DNA from: GCA-2746795 sp963747345
GTDB lineage: Bacteria; Chloroflexota; Anaerolineae; Promineifilales; Promineifilaceae
Reading direction: 5' to 3'
Length of the DNA stretch: 64,000 nt
Assembly (NCBI GenBank): GCA_963747345.1
Contig: CAVVFA010000008.1
Span: forward strand, 434,001 to 498,000
A program made the position numbers and the translations under genes. The notes beneath the pieces are model-generated. The model was not told the origin of the DNA and did no database searches. It saw nothing but the letters and a program-made list of their open reading frames with translations. Below, in pieces: positions 9,462 through 19,180 of this stretch (its first letter is position 1; every line of letters begins with the position of its first letter).

Positions 9462-10640
9462 ATGAAAAAGTTCAGTCGTGTTTTTGGGGTAGGTTTTGTA
9501 TTAAATTTGTTCGTATTTGTTTTATTATTGGCATTCACAGTCGGCGAAACAACGGCCGTTTCCGAGCCAACAACTCTCTTCCCACAAAATAAAACAGAAA
9601 TTCAGGCAGTCGAAGCAATTACCCACACCATTTTTCTGCCCATTGTCGAACTAACTCGCCAAGGTCATGGGATATTATTTTTCTCAAATAGAGCAGGAAC
9701 CGGAAAATATGATATCTACAATATGAACCTGGATGGCAGTAACGTGAGACGACTTACATATCTGGATATCGATTCTTATGTAGGTTTGTCTTTACCTCGT
9801 TGGTCACCTGATGGCACTCAAATTGCATTCGAATTTGAAGACGTTCTCTATTTGATGAACGAAGATGGCAGTCATTTAGAACCATTAATCGATGAACCGA
9901 TGACGAGGGTCATCAGTTTCCCCGCCTGGTCTCCCGATGGCACTCAAATTGCTTACAGAGCTATTGACTGCACGATACAACGTCCCGCATGTATAGGGCC
10001 TACGGGAGGTGGCGTGCGTGTGGTTGATGTCAACACAAAAGAAATCAAACAAGTAATTCCTGATGGGATCAATATAAATATTCTTGGAAATATTATCTGG
10101 ACTGCTGATGGGACATCGGTTTGGGCACTGCCACAAGAAAGCGGGTATAGCGGCATTGGCATCGGGTATTTAGATAATTCTCCAGCCAATTGGATTTTGA
10201 CAGACTATGAAATTATTAGTTTTGCTCTTTCTGCTGATGAAAACAAAATTGCCTTTTATACAGGGCTTAATTCTTACGTATTTGACATTGATAAAAATCA
10301 GATCATTTTGAGTCGGCTTTGGGATGGAGTAAATGATGAGCTACGTGATCAAACGTGGCATCCATTTAAGCCTCAATTAGCCTATGTTTATGAGAATAAC
10401 GGCTATGCTATCGATGTCTATGGATTTGATGGGTCATCAAGGACAGTGTTGCCCTTTGAGGCTTTAAGTGGATCGGTATCTTTGTGGGGTTGGACGCCAG
10501 ACGGCTCGAAAATTCTATATGACCAATTTAACCGAACTGAAAGAGACGTTTTTATGGTAGATGATGATGGTAATAATTTGACAAATCTTACCCCTGATTC
10601 GTCTGAAATCGATGACATTTTAGCTGATTACCGACCCTAA
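9462..10640 (+). CDS. Secreted PD40 / TolB-like beta-propeller protein
   Basis: 392 residues, intact, with a strong ribosome site (GGAGGG at 9451-9456). The N-terminal signal peptide or anchor has a hydrophobic core at residues 11-28, then a spacer and a propeller. PD40 blades are marked by PRWSPDGTQIAF, PAWSPDGTQIAY and WTPDGSKILY, with DLDGSN- and NEDGSH-type turns between strands. Such proteins act outside the membrane as binding scaffolds; the ligand is unknown. The gene is a single unit with a 195-bp leader, and no partner gene is adjacent. Confidence 0.85.
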   Translation: MKKFSRVFGVGFVLNLFVFVLLLAFTVGETTAVSEPTTLFPQNKTEIQAVEAITHTIFLPIVELTRQGHGILFFSNRAGTGKYDIYNMNLDGSNVRRLTYLDIDSYVGLSLPRWSPDGTQIAFEFEDVLYLMNEDGSHLEPLIDEPMTRVISFPAWSPDGTQIAYRAIDCTIQRPACIGPTGGGVRVVDVNTKEIKQVIPDGININILGNIIWTADGTSVWALPQESGYSGIGIGYLDNSPANWILTDYEIISFALSADENKIAFYTGLNSYVFDIDKNQIILSRLWDGVNDELRDQTWHPFKPQLAYVYENNGYAIDVYGFDGSSRTVLPFEALSGSVSLWGWTPDGSKILYDQFNRTERDVFMVDDDGNNLTNLTPDSSEIDDILADYRP

Positions 10641-10691
10641 TCGTTTTCAAAATGCATGGCGCTGGGAGACGGATGTATTGCTTTTTATTCT

Positions 10692-10812
10692 CGTTCCACG
10701 CTCTGCGTGGAATGCCCTTTTGGATGCTCCGCGTCCAACCTTTCACCGAGCCGTCTCCGATTAACATCGAGCTGTCCCGATTAACACCGAGTTGTCTCCG
10801 ATTAACATCCAG
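10692..10812. repeat. Hairpin plus three ~20-bp tandem units
   Basis: TTCCACG and CGTGGAA (10694-10712) form a stem. Then three near-identical units of about 20 bp around GATTAACA(T/C)C follow at 10752-10812. They lie in the gap between the PD40 gene and the dipeptidase. No T-run follows, and a role in termination is possible but unproven. A similar Cys-rich CTCTGCGTGGAA word appears near 44690, which suggests an intergenic repeat family. Confidence 0.55.
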
Positions 10813-10850
10813 TACTTGCTGAAACACATACATAGATGTAAAAATCAGCC

Positions 10851-11917
10851 ATGCTAATTATTGACGCTCACTTAGACCTTGCTTACAACGCTCTCAACTA
10901 CGGCCGTTCTCTCACCAATTCGGTTGCCGACATCCGTCCCACAGAACCCATTGATAAAGAACGGGGTCAAATCACCACCACCTTCCCCGACATGCAAAAA
11001 GGGGGCGTCGGGCTGGTATTTGGCACGCTGTTCGTCACGCCCAGCCATGCCAAAATCCCCATCATGGGCGACAAGATGATCTACTACAACGCCGATCAAG
11101 CCTTCGGCTACGCCATGAAACAGCTCGACTACTATCATCGACTGGTAGACGAAAACGAAAGCATCCGCCTCGTCACAGACAGCCGGAGTCTGGAAACCGT
11201 CGTTGAAAGCCATACCAATGCAGAAACAGAGCCACTCATCGGCATTGTCGCCTCTCATGGAAGGAGCCGATCCCATCCGCGTTCCCGAAGAGGCTGAATT
11301 GTGGTACGAGCACGGCCTACGCGCCATTGGCCTGGCCTGGGACGATACGCGCTACGCCACCGGCGGCTGGTCTAACAGCAGCGATGGTCTCACCAAAGAT
11401 GGTTATCGCCTCCTCGAAATCATGGCCGACCTCGGTTTCATCCTCGACCTGACCCACATGAGCGAAAACGCAGCCATCGAATCGCTGGAACGGTACGAAG
11501 GCATCGTCGTTGCCACCCACACCAACTGCCGCGTCCTGGTTCCCGGACAACGCCAATTCAACGACACCCAAATTCGGCTGCTCGGCGAACGGGATGGCGT
11601 CATGGGAACCGTTCTTTACAATGCCTTTTTACAAAAAGGATGGCGTAAACCAGCCCGCAAAGAGGATGTGACCCTGGATCACGTGGTCGCCAATATCGAT
11701 CATGTCTGTCAACTGCTCGGCAGTGCCAACCATGTCGGCATCGGCTCAGACCTGGATGGCGGTTTCGGCGCTGGAACACATCCCCGCCGAACTAGACACC
11801 ATCGCCGACCTGCCCAAAATCGCCACCAAACTCAAAGAGCGCGGCTACGAATCGAATGATATTGAAAACATCATGGGCGGAAATTGGTTGAGGATACTGC
11901 GGAAAGCTTTTTCGTAA
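10851..11917 (+). CDS. Membrane dipeptidase (peptidase M19), two frameshifts
   Basis: A zinc dipeptidase of the renal-dipeptidase family. It starts MLIIDAHLDLAYNAL, where DxHxD carries the first metal ligands, at ATG 10851. The frame changes near 11260 (after LIGIVASHGR, which becomes MEGADPI with its bridging Glu) and near 11770. Further family motifs are GLRAIGLAWDD, LDLTHMSENA, ATHTNCRVL (metal His) and NHVGIGSDLDGGFG (Asp). The C-terminus is LKERGYESNDIENIMGGNWLRIL, which is typical of the family. About 355 residues once joined, the normal length. It probably acts on D- or L-dipeptides in the cytoplasm, since no signal peptide is seen. Confidence 0.9.
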
Positions 11918-11983
11918 GCGTACATCGAAGATCTGACAAGAAGTTCAAACTTCTCTAGAAAAGTTGAACTGAGTCTAGATTGT

Positions 11984-14900
11984 CTAACGTGGTTTAACGC
12001 TGGCAACACCGGGCAGCCGCCGCAAATTCACCAACAAATCCTGGCAAATTTTGGTATTGTTATTGGGGAAATCCATCGTCCAGCCGTGGCTGACCATCTG
12101 CAAACGCAGCTTGTCTTCGCCCTGATATTTGCTGGCTTCCTGAATCACCTGCCGACACGCTTCTTTCCAATTGCCCACCGGCTTAATTTCCACAACCATT
12201 GTCTTGACGGTATCGGCCGCAAATCCATTTGGCTTGTCGCCAAAGACGATGGGCGTGCTTCATAGGGGCAGGCTTGGCAACTGGAGATTTAGGAGGCGAG
12301 ATTGGAGAGTGGGGAACTTGTCCTGAGCTTGTCGAAGGATTAGAGAGTGGTGGGGCATTGTAAACGGGTGCTGGTTCTTCAATCACAGGCGGCACCTGAT
12401 TCGCAGATGACCGTTCACCGTTCACTGTCAACTGTTCACTGTTCACTGAAGACTGTCCAGTGACCACTGGCCTTGCTTCTGATTCTTCATCAAAATTGGG
12501 CGGTGGTGGCGGGGTAAAGCCATTGGCTTGTATTGCCGTTTCTTGTTGGACGGGGAGCGCTGTGTAGGTGGGTGGTGGTGGTGGAGCAGAACGGCCGTTT
12601 CCGTTCCCATTGACTATTACCATTCCCATTCCCCCAACCCACTTGCTGCACCTCTTCATGTTGGGGTACGGCCGGGTCTATCTTCGTCTGCACCTTATCC
12701 ACGATGATATTGACTTCATCATCCTTCGCCTGCACCTTGCCCCACAGCAGCATCACCTGATCCACTTCCACCATATCGCGGCACTGCTTCCAGGTGCGCG
12801 GGAAGAAAACCAGGTCGATTTTATCGTCCAAATCTTCCAACGTGCCAAACGCCATCGGATCACCCTTTTTGGTGGTGAGCGTGCGTAAATGGCTGACCAT
12901 ACCGGCAATTTTCACCTGTTTGCCGTTGTCGGTGGTTTCAATCTGACCGATGGTGGTATTGGTAAGTGGACTAAGCATGGCTAACGGCCGTTCTAAAGGA
13001 TGTTCTGACACATGGACTCCCAGGGCTTCTTTTTCCCATTCCAGCACATCTTTATGCGCGACTGGCTTGATTTCTTTCTCAGAATGTAATAAATCGACGT
13101 CCATTGACATGGTAGACGCACTGCCCAGGCCACCAAACAAACTCATCTGCCCCAACGCCACCGCGTCATGGGTACCGCCGCTAAAGTTAACAAGCCGATC
13201 CAGCGCGTCCATAAACTGCGCGGGCGACCCCCACACATCAAACGCATGGCCTTTGATCATAAACTCCAGCGTCCGTTTCCCCACGCGCCGCATATCAACG
13301 CGGTCGCACAAGTCCATCAAATCCTTAAACGCCCCGTTTGCTTCCCGTTCATCAATAATCAGACTGAGCGCCGTCGCGCCCGCATTTTTAATCGCACCCA
13401 AGCCAAACCGGATTAACGGCCGTTCCCCATCATCCTCAATCGTAAAATCCAAACCCGATTTGTTCACAGCCGGCGGCGCCACATCAATACCCAGATTCTT
13501 CGCCTCCGCAAAATAACGGCGCACCTTCTCCGTATTATCCCGTTCCACAGAAAGCATCGCCGTCAAATATTCAACCGGATAATGCGCTTTCAAGAACGCC
13601 GTCTGGCACGTCACCTTGGCATAGTCGGCGGCGTGCGCCTTGTTAAACCCATACCGTGCGAAGAACTCAATATCGCCCCAGATGGCATCACACACCTCAC
13701 GGCTCAGCCCACGAGCCATCGCCCCATCCGTAAACTGAACCTGATGCTCCGCCATCAACTTCTTCTTCTTCTTGGCGACCGCTTTCCGGATCATATCCGC
13801 TTCGCCCGGCTCATACCCCGCTAAATCAGAGGCAATGCGGATAATCTGTTCCTGGTAAACCAAAATGCCATACGTATCTTTGAGAATCGGTTCCAGCGCT
13901 GGCGTGTGGTACTCGACAATATCCTTCTTGTCATAAATTTCGGAGTGCATCCGCCGAATATATTCGGGAATATTTTCCATCGGGCCAGGACGGTAGAGCG
14001 AAATGGCGGCGATGATATGGTCAAAGAGACGGGGTTTCATCTCCATCATCAAGCGGCGCATCCCCGCGCCTTCCACCTGGAACACACCCGCCACTTCCCC
14101 GCGTCCCAGCATATCAAACAGCGCATCCGGCGATTTCGTGGGGTCTGGCCCCACATGCCCCTGGTCGTAGGGAATATTGTCCATCGTGTAGACGGTGCCG
14201 TACCGTTCCTCAATAAGCCGCGCCGCCCGACGCATGACCGTCAGCGTACTCAGCCCGAGAAAGTCCACCTTGAGCAGGCCAATCGACTCCACAATTTCCA
14301 TCGGCCATTGCGTCACGCGATCCACACCGCCCAGCCCTTCATCGCCACTGGTCGGCCGGTTCAGCGGCACATATTCCACCAACGGCTTGTCAGAGATGAT
14401 GACACCCGCCGCATGGCTGGAGGCGTGGCGTACCACCCCTTCCAAACTTTGCGCCGTTTCCAGCAGTTCTTTGACGTATTTTTCCCGCTTATATCTCTCT
14501 TCCAGTTCCGACGAGTAGAACTCATGCTCCGAATTCAACACATCCTTAATCTTGACAGGTTTGCCGGGAACGGCCGGAATCAGACGCGCAATGCCATCCA
14601 CATCGGGCAGCGGCAAATCCATCGCCCGACCCACATCACGGATGGCGGCACGCGCCCCCATCGTGCCAAACGTGATGATCTGCGCCACTTTTTCTGCGCC
14701 ATAGCGCCGTTTGGTGTACGCCACCATCAGCCCGCGCACATCATCGGGGTAATCGAGGTCAATATCGGGCATGGACACACGCCCTGGATTGAGGAACCGT
14801 TCAAAAATCAGCCCGTTGACTAGCGGATCGATACTCGTAATACCTAGCGTATAAGCCACCACGGAACCGGCACCGGAACCACGCACGTTCCACCAAATAT

Positions 14901-16041
14901 CATTGTCTTTCCATTCCTGGTAATCTTCATAGGGGAACGGGTCTTGATGTTCTTCGTACCACGAGTCGGTACGAGCCGCCCATTCACACAAATCCCACAC
15001 GATGAGGAAATAGGTATCGAAGCCCATGCGACTGATGATGCCCAGTTCATGGTCAAGACGTGCGCGTAACATGTCGTCATTTTTGGCGCGTTCTTCGCCA
15101 TAACGCCAGATGAGCCCTTTTTCGCACAGATGGCGCACGTAGCTGGGAGCGTCATACCCTTCCGGCACGTCAAACTCTGGCAGATGGTAGCCATCGCTGT
15201 CCAAATTGACATCGCACATTTCGGCAATTAGCAGGCTGTTGCTCAACGCGCCCGGAATCTCGCCAAAAAGCTGTGCCATTTCTGCATGGGATTTAAGGTA
15301 ATACTCCTTGTCGGAAAAGGTGAGCTTGGGGTTTTGAATGGTGGAACCGGTCTGGATGCAGAGCAATGTTTCATGCGGATTGGCATGTTCGGCGCGGGTA
15401 TAATGCACGTCGTTGGTCGCCAGGAAATTGTTTTCCAGGCCAAAACGGGGTGCCATCTCAATGAGCTTCTTGTTGATGTCGGTCAGTTCAGGAATATGAT
15501 GCTCTTGTAGCTCAACGTAGAGGCGATCCTTGCCAAAAATGTCCAGATATTCGCCCATGAGTTGATTAGCAAGTTTCATATTGCCATCACCAATCGCCCG
15601 TGGAATTTCACCCGCCATACACCCCGTCGTGGCAATGACACCTTCGCTGTGTTTCGCCATAAAATTGCGGTCGATGCGCGGTTTGTAGTAGTAGCCGTCT
15701 AACTGGGCGGAACTGGCAACTTGCAGTAAGTTGAGATAACCGGTCTGGTTTTGCGCCAGCAGGAGCATGTGGAACCGCTTCTTGTCTAATTGCGCATCAC
15801 GGTCGCCCATACCCCGCATCGCCAGATACGTTTCAATGCCGATAATCGGCTTGATACCCGCCGCTTTGGCCGCGCGATAAAAGGGCATCGTGCCATACAT
15901 CGCGCCGTGGTCGGTGAGGGCGACGGCGGGTTGGTTTAGTTCGACGGCACGCTGCACAATATCGTTGATGCGGCTAAGGCCATCGAGCAATGAAAACTCG
16001 CTGTGGACGTGCAAATGGACGAAGGATTCGTTATCGGTCAT
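11984..16041 (-). CDS. dnaE: DNA polymerase III subunit alpha with long Pro-rich C-terminal extension; frameshifts near the 3' end
   Basis: The replicative polymerase subunit. From ATG 16041 the first 1130 residues are intact. The PHP domain is HLHVHSEFSLLDGL. The palm has the catalytic acidic motif MPDIDLDYPDD. Next come YQEQIIRIASDLAGY and the finger region FFARYGFNKAHAADYA, then an OB fold (VKIAGMVSHLRTLTTKKGD). Near 12640 the frame changes into a Pro-rich linker of about 120 residues (APPPPPTYTAL, TPPPPPNFDEE). A further change near 12260 leads to a last conserved segment (VVEIKPVGNWKEACRQ to LRRLPGVASVKPR). The linker DNA carries generic dispersed repeats (12318-12339, 12410-12470). The gene is essential, so the breaks are most likely sequencing errors. 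Confidence 0.93.
12318..12470. repeat. Dispersed repeats inside the dnaE linker
   Basis: TTGTCCTGAGCTTGTCGAAG (from 12318) is a word I associate with repeats scattered through many metagenome genomes. It is translated here as STSSGQV. At 12410-12470 there are iterations of a TTCACTGT-like unit, which also occurs in intergenic gaps at 33270-33350 and 49724-49800. Both lie in frame within the Pro-rich linker of DnaE. Confidence 0.6.
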
Positions 16042-16293
16042 AAGTTAGCTAGAGTAAGAGCTAGAGCGAGAGGTTGGCCCGTGTGGCGGTCTGGCTCTAA
16101 ATTTGAATGATTTCTTGCGGTGATTGGCTACTGCTTCGGCTAATACAGGTGGCAATTATTATGACAATTGTTGTATTGTCCCGCATACAGGAGTATACCA
16201 CATCCGGCTGATGATCTGGGAAAATTTAAGGATGGATTTTTGGTGTAGTGTATTTTGAAAGGGAGGATGATGGATATGGGGAAACGGCCGTTA

Positions 16294-16441
16294 TTACAAT
16301 GGTAAAAAGCGTATTTGTCCTTCCCATTCACCATCGATACTACAAGTTGCTAATAGCACCATATCTTCAATAATTTGATTAACCGAATAATCCACGCAAA
16401 ATTTTGCCGTTGAAATTTTCGTCAGTTGCCAGTTTGATCAT
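16294..16441 (-). pseudogene. DUF5615 PIN-like toxin remnant (internal deletion)
   Basis: From ATG 16441, overlapping the end of the DUF433 gene, the frame reads MIKLATDENFNGKILRGLFG, the typical N-terminus of DUF5615 proteins. It then stops at 16381-16379. In the next frame the sequence reads IIEDMVLLATCSIDGEWEGQ and ends with IRFLPL at 16294, the typical C-terminus. The central 60 or so residues, with the rest of the active site, are missing. The toxin of a DUF433/DUF5615 toxin-antitoxin pair is therefore inactivated by an internal deletion. Family assignment is from memory of conserved termini. Confidence 0.65.
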
Positions 16442-16766
16442 GGTATTTTTGTCGGGCTAATAGACGTTCTCTAAGTCCATGCGAGGGAGATTGTTGTTCA
16501 ATTTTGTAGTGAAGTTGTAGGGCTTCTTGTTGTCTAGACTGGAGGTAAGTCTCAACTTCTGCTTGATGATCCAAGTAGTAGCTGATGATGGCGTAGACAT
16601 CAGATAGATTTAAGGTATCAAAACTTTCAACGATTTCCTCAGCGCTTTCCCCATTTCGATAGGCAAGGACTATGGTATCTAACGGAATTCGTGTGTTTTT
16701 TACTCTAACCGTTCCATCAGGATCTGTTTGTAATGGAATCGGTTTTGTCTTGATTGCTAACATCAT
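16422..16766 (-). CDS. DUF433 domain protein (antitoxin-like)
   Basis: 114 residues, starting at ATG 16766 with GAGG upstream. The DUF433 core is seen in VRVKNTRIPLDTIVLAYRNG, then ESAEEIVESFDTLNLSDVYA and IISYYLDHQAEVETYL. This winged-helix-like domain is commonly the antitoxin partner of DUF5615 (VapC-like) proteins. The 3' end overlaps the start of a truncated DUF5615 gene by 20 bp, the usual operon order. With the toxin deleted, it is probably an orphan antitoxin or DNA-binding protein. Confidence 0.85.
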   Translation of the reverse strand: MMLAIKTKPIPLQTDPDGTVRVKNTRIPLDTIVLAYRNGESAEEIVESFDTLNLSDVYAIISYYLDHQAEVETYLQSRQQEALQLHYKIEQQSPSHGLRERLLARQKYHDQTGN

Positions 16767-16863
16767 TTTTGTTACCTCTTGTTGGCATTATAGCACAAGA
16801 AAAGAAGAGCATGTCAGATTTTAAATGATCGCTTGACAAATAGTCTGAATTTAATTAGAATCC

Positions 16864-16883
16864 TGAACAATGTTCGGTAAATG
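16864..16883. promoter_or_regulatory. Probable TetR operator upstream of the regulator gene
   Basis: TGAACAATGTTCGGTAAATG contains the odd palindrome GAACA-A-TGTTC. An identical 20-bp copy lies at 17518-17537, in front of the next gene. Being 8 bp from the regulator's ATG, it would block transcription or translation start when bound, giving autoregulation. Confidence 0.75.
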
Positions 16884-16891
16884 AAATAATT

Positions 16892-17500
16892 ATGGATGAC
16901 TTAACGCCCAGACAACGCAGACACCTGCGCACAAAAGACGCCATTTTAGATGCAGCCCGCGAAATCATTAGCGAAGATGGCATTGACAGCCTGTCGATGC
17001 GGGCTATTGCGGATCGGATTGATTACAGTGCGGCCGGGTTGTATGAATATTTTGGGAGCAAGGATGAGATTATAACGGCCGTTTGCCTGCAAGGTGATGA
17101 ACGACTACGCCAAAACATGGGGCGGGTAGCTGCTTCCCTCTCCCCCATGGACTATTTAATCGAAATTGGCCTCGCTTACATAGATTTTGCCGTCACAAAC
17201 CCCGACCATTTTATGCTCATGTTCGCTTCTGGGCTGGAAGCCCCTGCTGAAATTCAGGATAGGCCAGAGGAATCTTCTTTCGATATTCTCGTCTCAGCGA
17301 TTGCCCGAGGTGTGGAAGCAGGTGTCTTTTTGCCGCGCGAGGGATTTGGGCTGATGGATATGGCGTTTATGGCGTGGTCGGTGGTGCATGGCATTTCTGT
17401 GCTGCGGGTGACTCAGTTTAGCCAGCTCCCGTATGATTTTAGTGCGGCAGACAGGGAAGTTTTGAAAACGGCCGTTTACGGCCTAAGCCAATCACTATAA
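16892..17500 (+). CDS. TetR/AcrR-family transcriptional regulator
   Basis: 202 residues, intact. The N-terminal helix-turn-helix spans residues 10-57 (RTKDAILDAAREIISEDGID, SMRAIADRIDYSAAGLYEYF, then GSKDEIITAV). The C-terminal ligand and dimer domain resembles the TetR_C_13/WHG type (DYLIEIGLAYIDFAVTNPDH, then FMLMF). No ribosome site is evident before ATG 16892, so translation may be leaderless or weak. Identical palindromes sit before this gene and before the DUF2269 gene, so it most likely represses itself and that membrane protein. The inducer is unknown. Confidence 0.92.
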   Translation: MDDLTPRQRRHLRTKDAILDAAREIISEDGIDSLSMRAIADRIDYSAAGLYEYFGSKDEIITAVCLQGDERLRQNMGRVAASLSPMDYLIEIGLAYIDFAVTNPDHFMLMFASGLEAPAEIQDRPEESSFDILVSAIARGVEAGVFLPREGFGLMDMAFMAWSVVHGISVLRVTQFSQLPYDFSAADREVLKTAVYGLSQSL

Positions 17501-17517
17501 TATTTTTTGCAGCAGAC

Positions 17518-17537
17518 TGAACAATGTTCGGTAAATG
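17518..17537. promoter_or_regulatory. Second TetR operator copy
   Basis: An exact 20-bp repeat of the site at 16864-16883, placed 30 bp before the start of the DUF2269 gene. The shared site ties the two genes into one regulon. Confidence 0.75.
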
Positions 17538-17567
17538 GACTGCGTTCAGAAACAAGGAGAATTAGCT

Positions 17568-18023
17568 ATGTATCTGGCCTTAAAATGGATTCATGTGCTG
17601 AGAGCAATTGTGGCTTTAAGGGCCAATATCACCTACATCATCTGGCTCACCCGGGTCAACAAATCACCGGAGTCGCTGATATTCACGCTGCGCACCATCA
17701 AAATCCTGGATGATCGGATAGCCAATCCCGCCTACGTTTTGAGTTTACTCACCGGATTGGGCATGGTGTTTGTCTCGGGCTGGTCTCTGACCACGCCCTG
17801 GCTGCTGCTCTCGTCGGTTTTGTAGACGATGGTTGTCATCACTGGGCTGGGTGGTTATTCGCGCACGCTCAATCAACAAATCGCAGTGGTGGCAAACGGC
17901 GGCGCCTTGTCAGCAAATTATGCAGTGCTGTCTCGCCGGGGCCAGATTTTAGGATTGATTATCATTGCTCTCGTCGTTATTATTGTGTACTTGATGGTCA
18001 TCAAACCACCCCTTTGGGGATAG
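17568..18023 (+). CDS. DUF2269-like integral membrane protein with an in-frame TAG
   Basis: From ATG 17568 (AAGGAGA just upstream) the protein reads MYLALKWIHVLRAIVALRAN, then four hydrophobic helices. It ends in RRGQILGLIIIALVVIIVYLM. This matches the DUF2269 pattern: an N-terminal helix with WIHV/L and a C-terminal helix. A TAG codon at 17823-17825 interrupts the frame after LLLSSVL, and the frame is unchanged on the other side. It is thus a point nonsense change and not an indel. It may be a sequencing substitution or a real nonsense mutation. It is probably controlled by the TetR gene upstream. Biochemical role unknown. Confidence 0.7.
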
Positions 18024-18090
18024 TCAAGCAAATCTCAAAAAGATTAATAACATGACTCAATCTAGCCACCAAGAATTATTCTTTATAGTA

Positions 18091-19151
18091 TAGGACTTAC
18101 GCAGGGAGGATTGAGATAGTTGGTTGACGCAATTGTTTACGCATATAGTCATCCAATAATCCCTGCTTGATTTGATAAACATTTGTTTGGGTTTCTTGGG
18201 CTATTTGGTTAAAGCGAACCCAAACTAACATCGCACAAGCAATATGATTTCGCTGTGCTCGTTGTGAACGACATTGGGATGATTCAAACCCGTCACCTGC
18301 TTGGCTTCCCGGTGAAACTGCTCAATCTTCCAACGAATGGCACTTTCTTGTCGAGTAGCATCCGTCGAATCTTGAGAAAAGTCGTTAGTAACTACATAGT
18401 CCGTGCGCTGGGAAGACAACACAAGCCGGAACAGTTTCAGTTGATGACCTTTTGGGAATTTATTAAGATGAACCGTTTTCCCCGATTCCAACTCGGTTTC
18501 AGACCAAGTAAGCGAATCAACACGATGATAGGGTTCCTCAGGATGTTCAGACACCTGACGATTGGCTTTGAGTGGGCAGTAGTAAATCTTGTCTGCCTTT
18601 TCGATCGTTTTCATTATTTCCATGGTGGCATACCAACTATCCATCAACACGGTGCGGAACGGGAGCTTCTCAACGTAGAGAATCGTTTGCCACATGTCCA
18701 GTAAATGGTCGAGCTTACTGCGACCATCTCGTTCCGGGTCAAAGATTCGGTAATCGATGACCCAAAACTGTTCCGTATCGGGATTAACATAGACACAAGT
18801 CACAATGCCAATCCCCTTGATTACCTTTTTTGCATTGCCACTCCATTGGCGACGGACCAGTTCAATCATAAAGGAATGACTTTTGTCCAAAACGGTATCA
18901 TCGAAAAGGATGTAGCCATTTTCCGAGAGAACTAATTCTTGTCGCACCATTTGGCGCAATTCTCGAGGAGTAAGCTTGTTATCTCTCATCAATCGATTGA
19001 TACGGTCATGACTAAATTGTTCACTATGGTCAGCAAAGTAGGTTTGAGTGTAATTGACTTGGCTGACCAATAAAAATTGACAGTAATCCCAGTGGGTTAA
19101 TTTGCTCATTCATCCATTATCGCAAATTCTCACTGGATTGCGTAAGTCCTA
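18091..19151. mobile_element. Insertion sequence, IS701-like, 1061 bp
   Basis: The 13-bp terminal inverted repeats are TAGGACTTACGCA at 18091-18103 and TGCGTAAGTCCTA at 19139-19151. They are flanked by the 5-bp direct repeat TAGTA (18086-18090 and 19152-19156), a probable target duplication. A single transposase gene fills the element on the minus strand. No ACGGCCGT palindrome occurs inside. A second AGGACTTAC word lies just outside at 19159-19167. Confidence 0.88.
18097..19109 (-). CDS. IS701-like DDE transposase (one frameshift near 3' end)
   Basis: About 337 residues. The catalytic DDE is inferred from FDDTVLDKSHSF (first Asp), VLMDSWYAT (second Asp) and RWKIEQFHREAKQ (Glu). The text closely resembles transposases common in filamentous cyanobacteria (HWDYCQFLLVSQVNYTQTYF and VIKGIGIVTCVYVNP). 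The frame from ATG 19109 runs off at TAG 18225. Conserved C-terminal text (CRSQRAQRNHIACAMLVWVR) continues in another frame to the stop at 18097, so a frameshift lies near 18295. The copy may be inactive or the base may be an error. Family name is assigned by resemblance. Confidence 0.85.
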
Positions 19152-19180
19152 TAGTACAAGGACTTACTGATTCGGTTGGA

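Noticed and set aside
10752..10812. Possible CRISPR or iteron array
   Set aside because: Only three imperfect units without spacers and no origin features such as DnaA boxes nearby.
13906..14823. 305-codon plus-strand open frame inside dnaE
   Set aside because: Antisense to the conserved polymerase core; His/Arg-rich composition and no recognisable domain.
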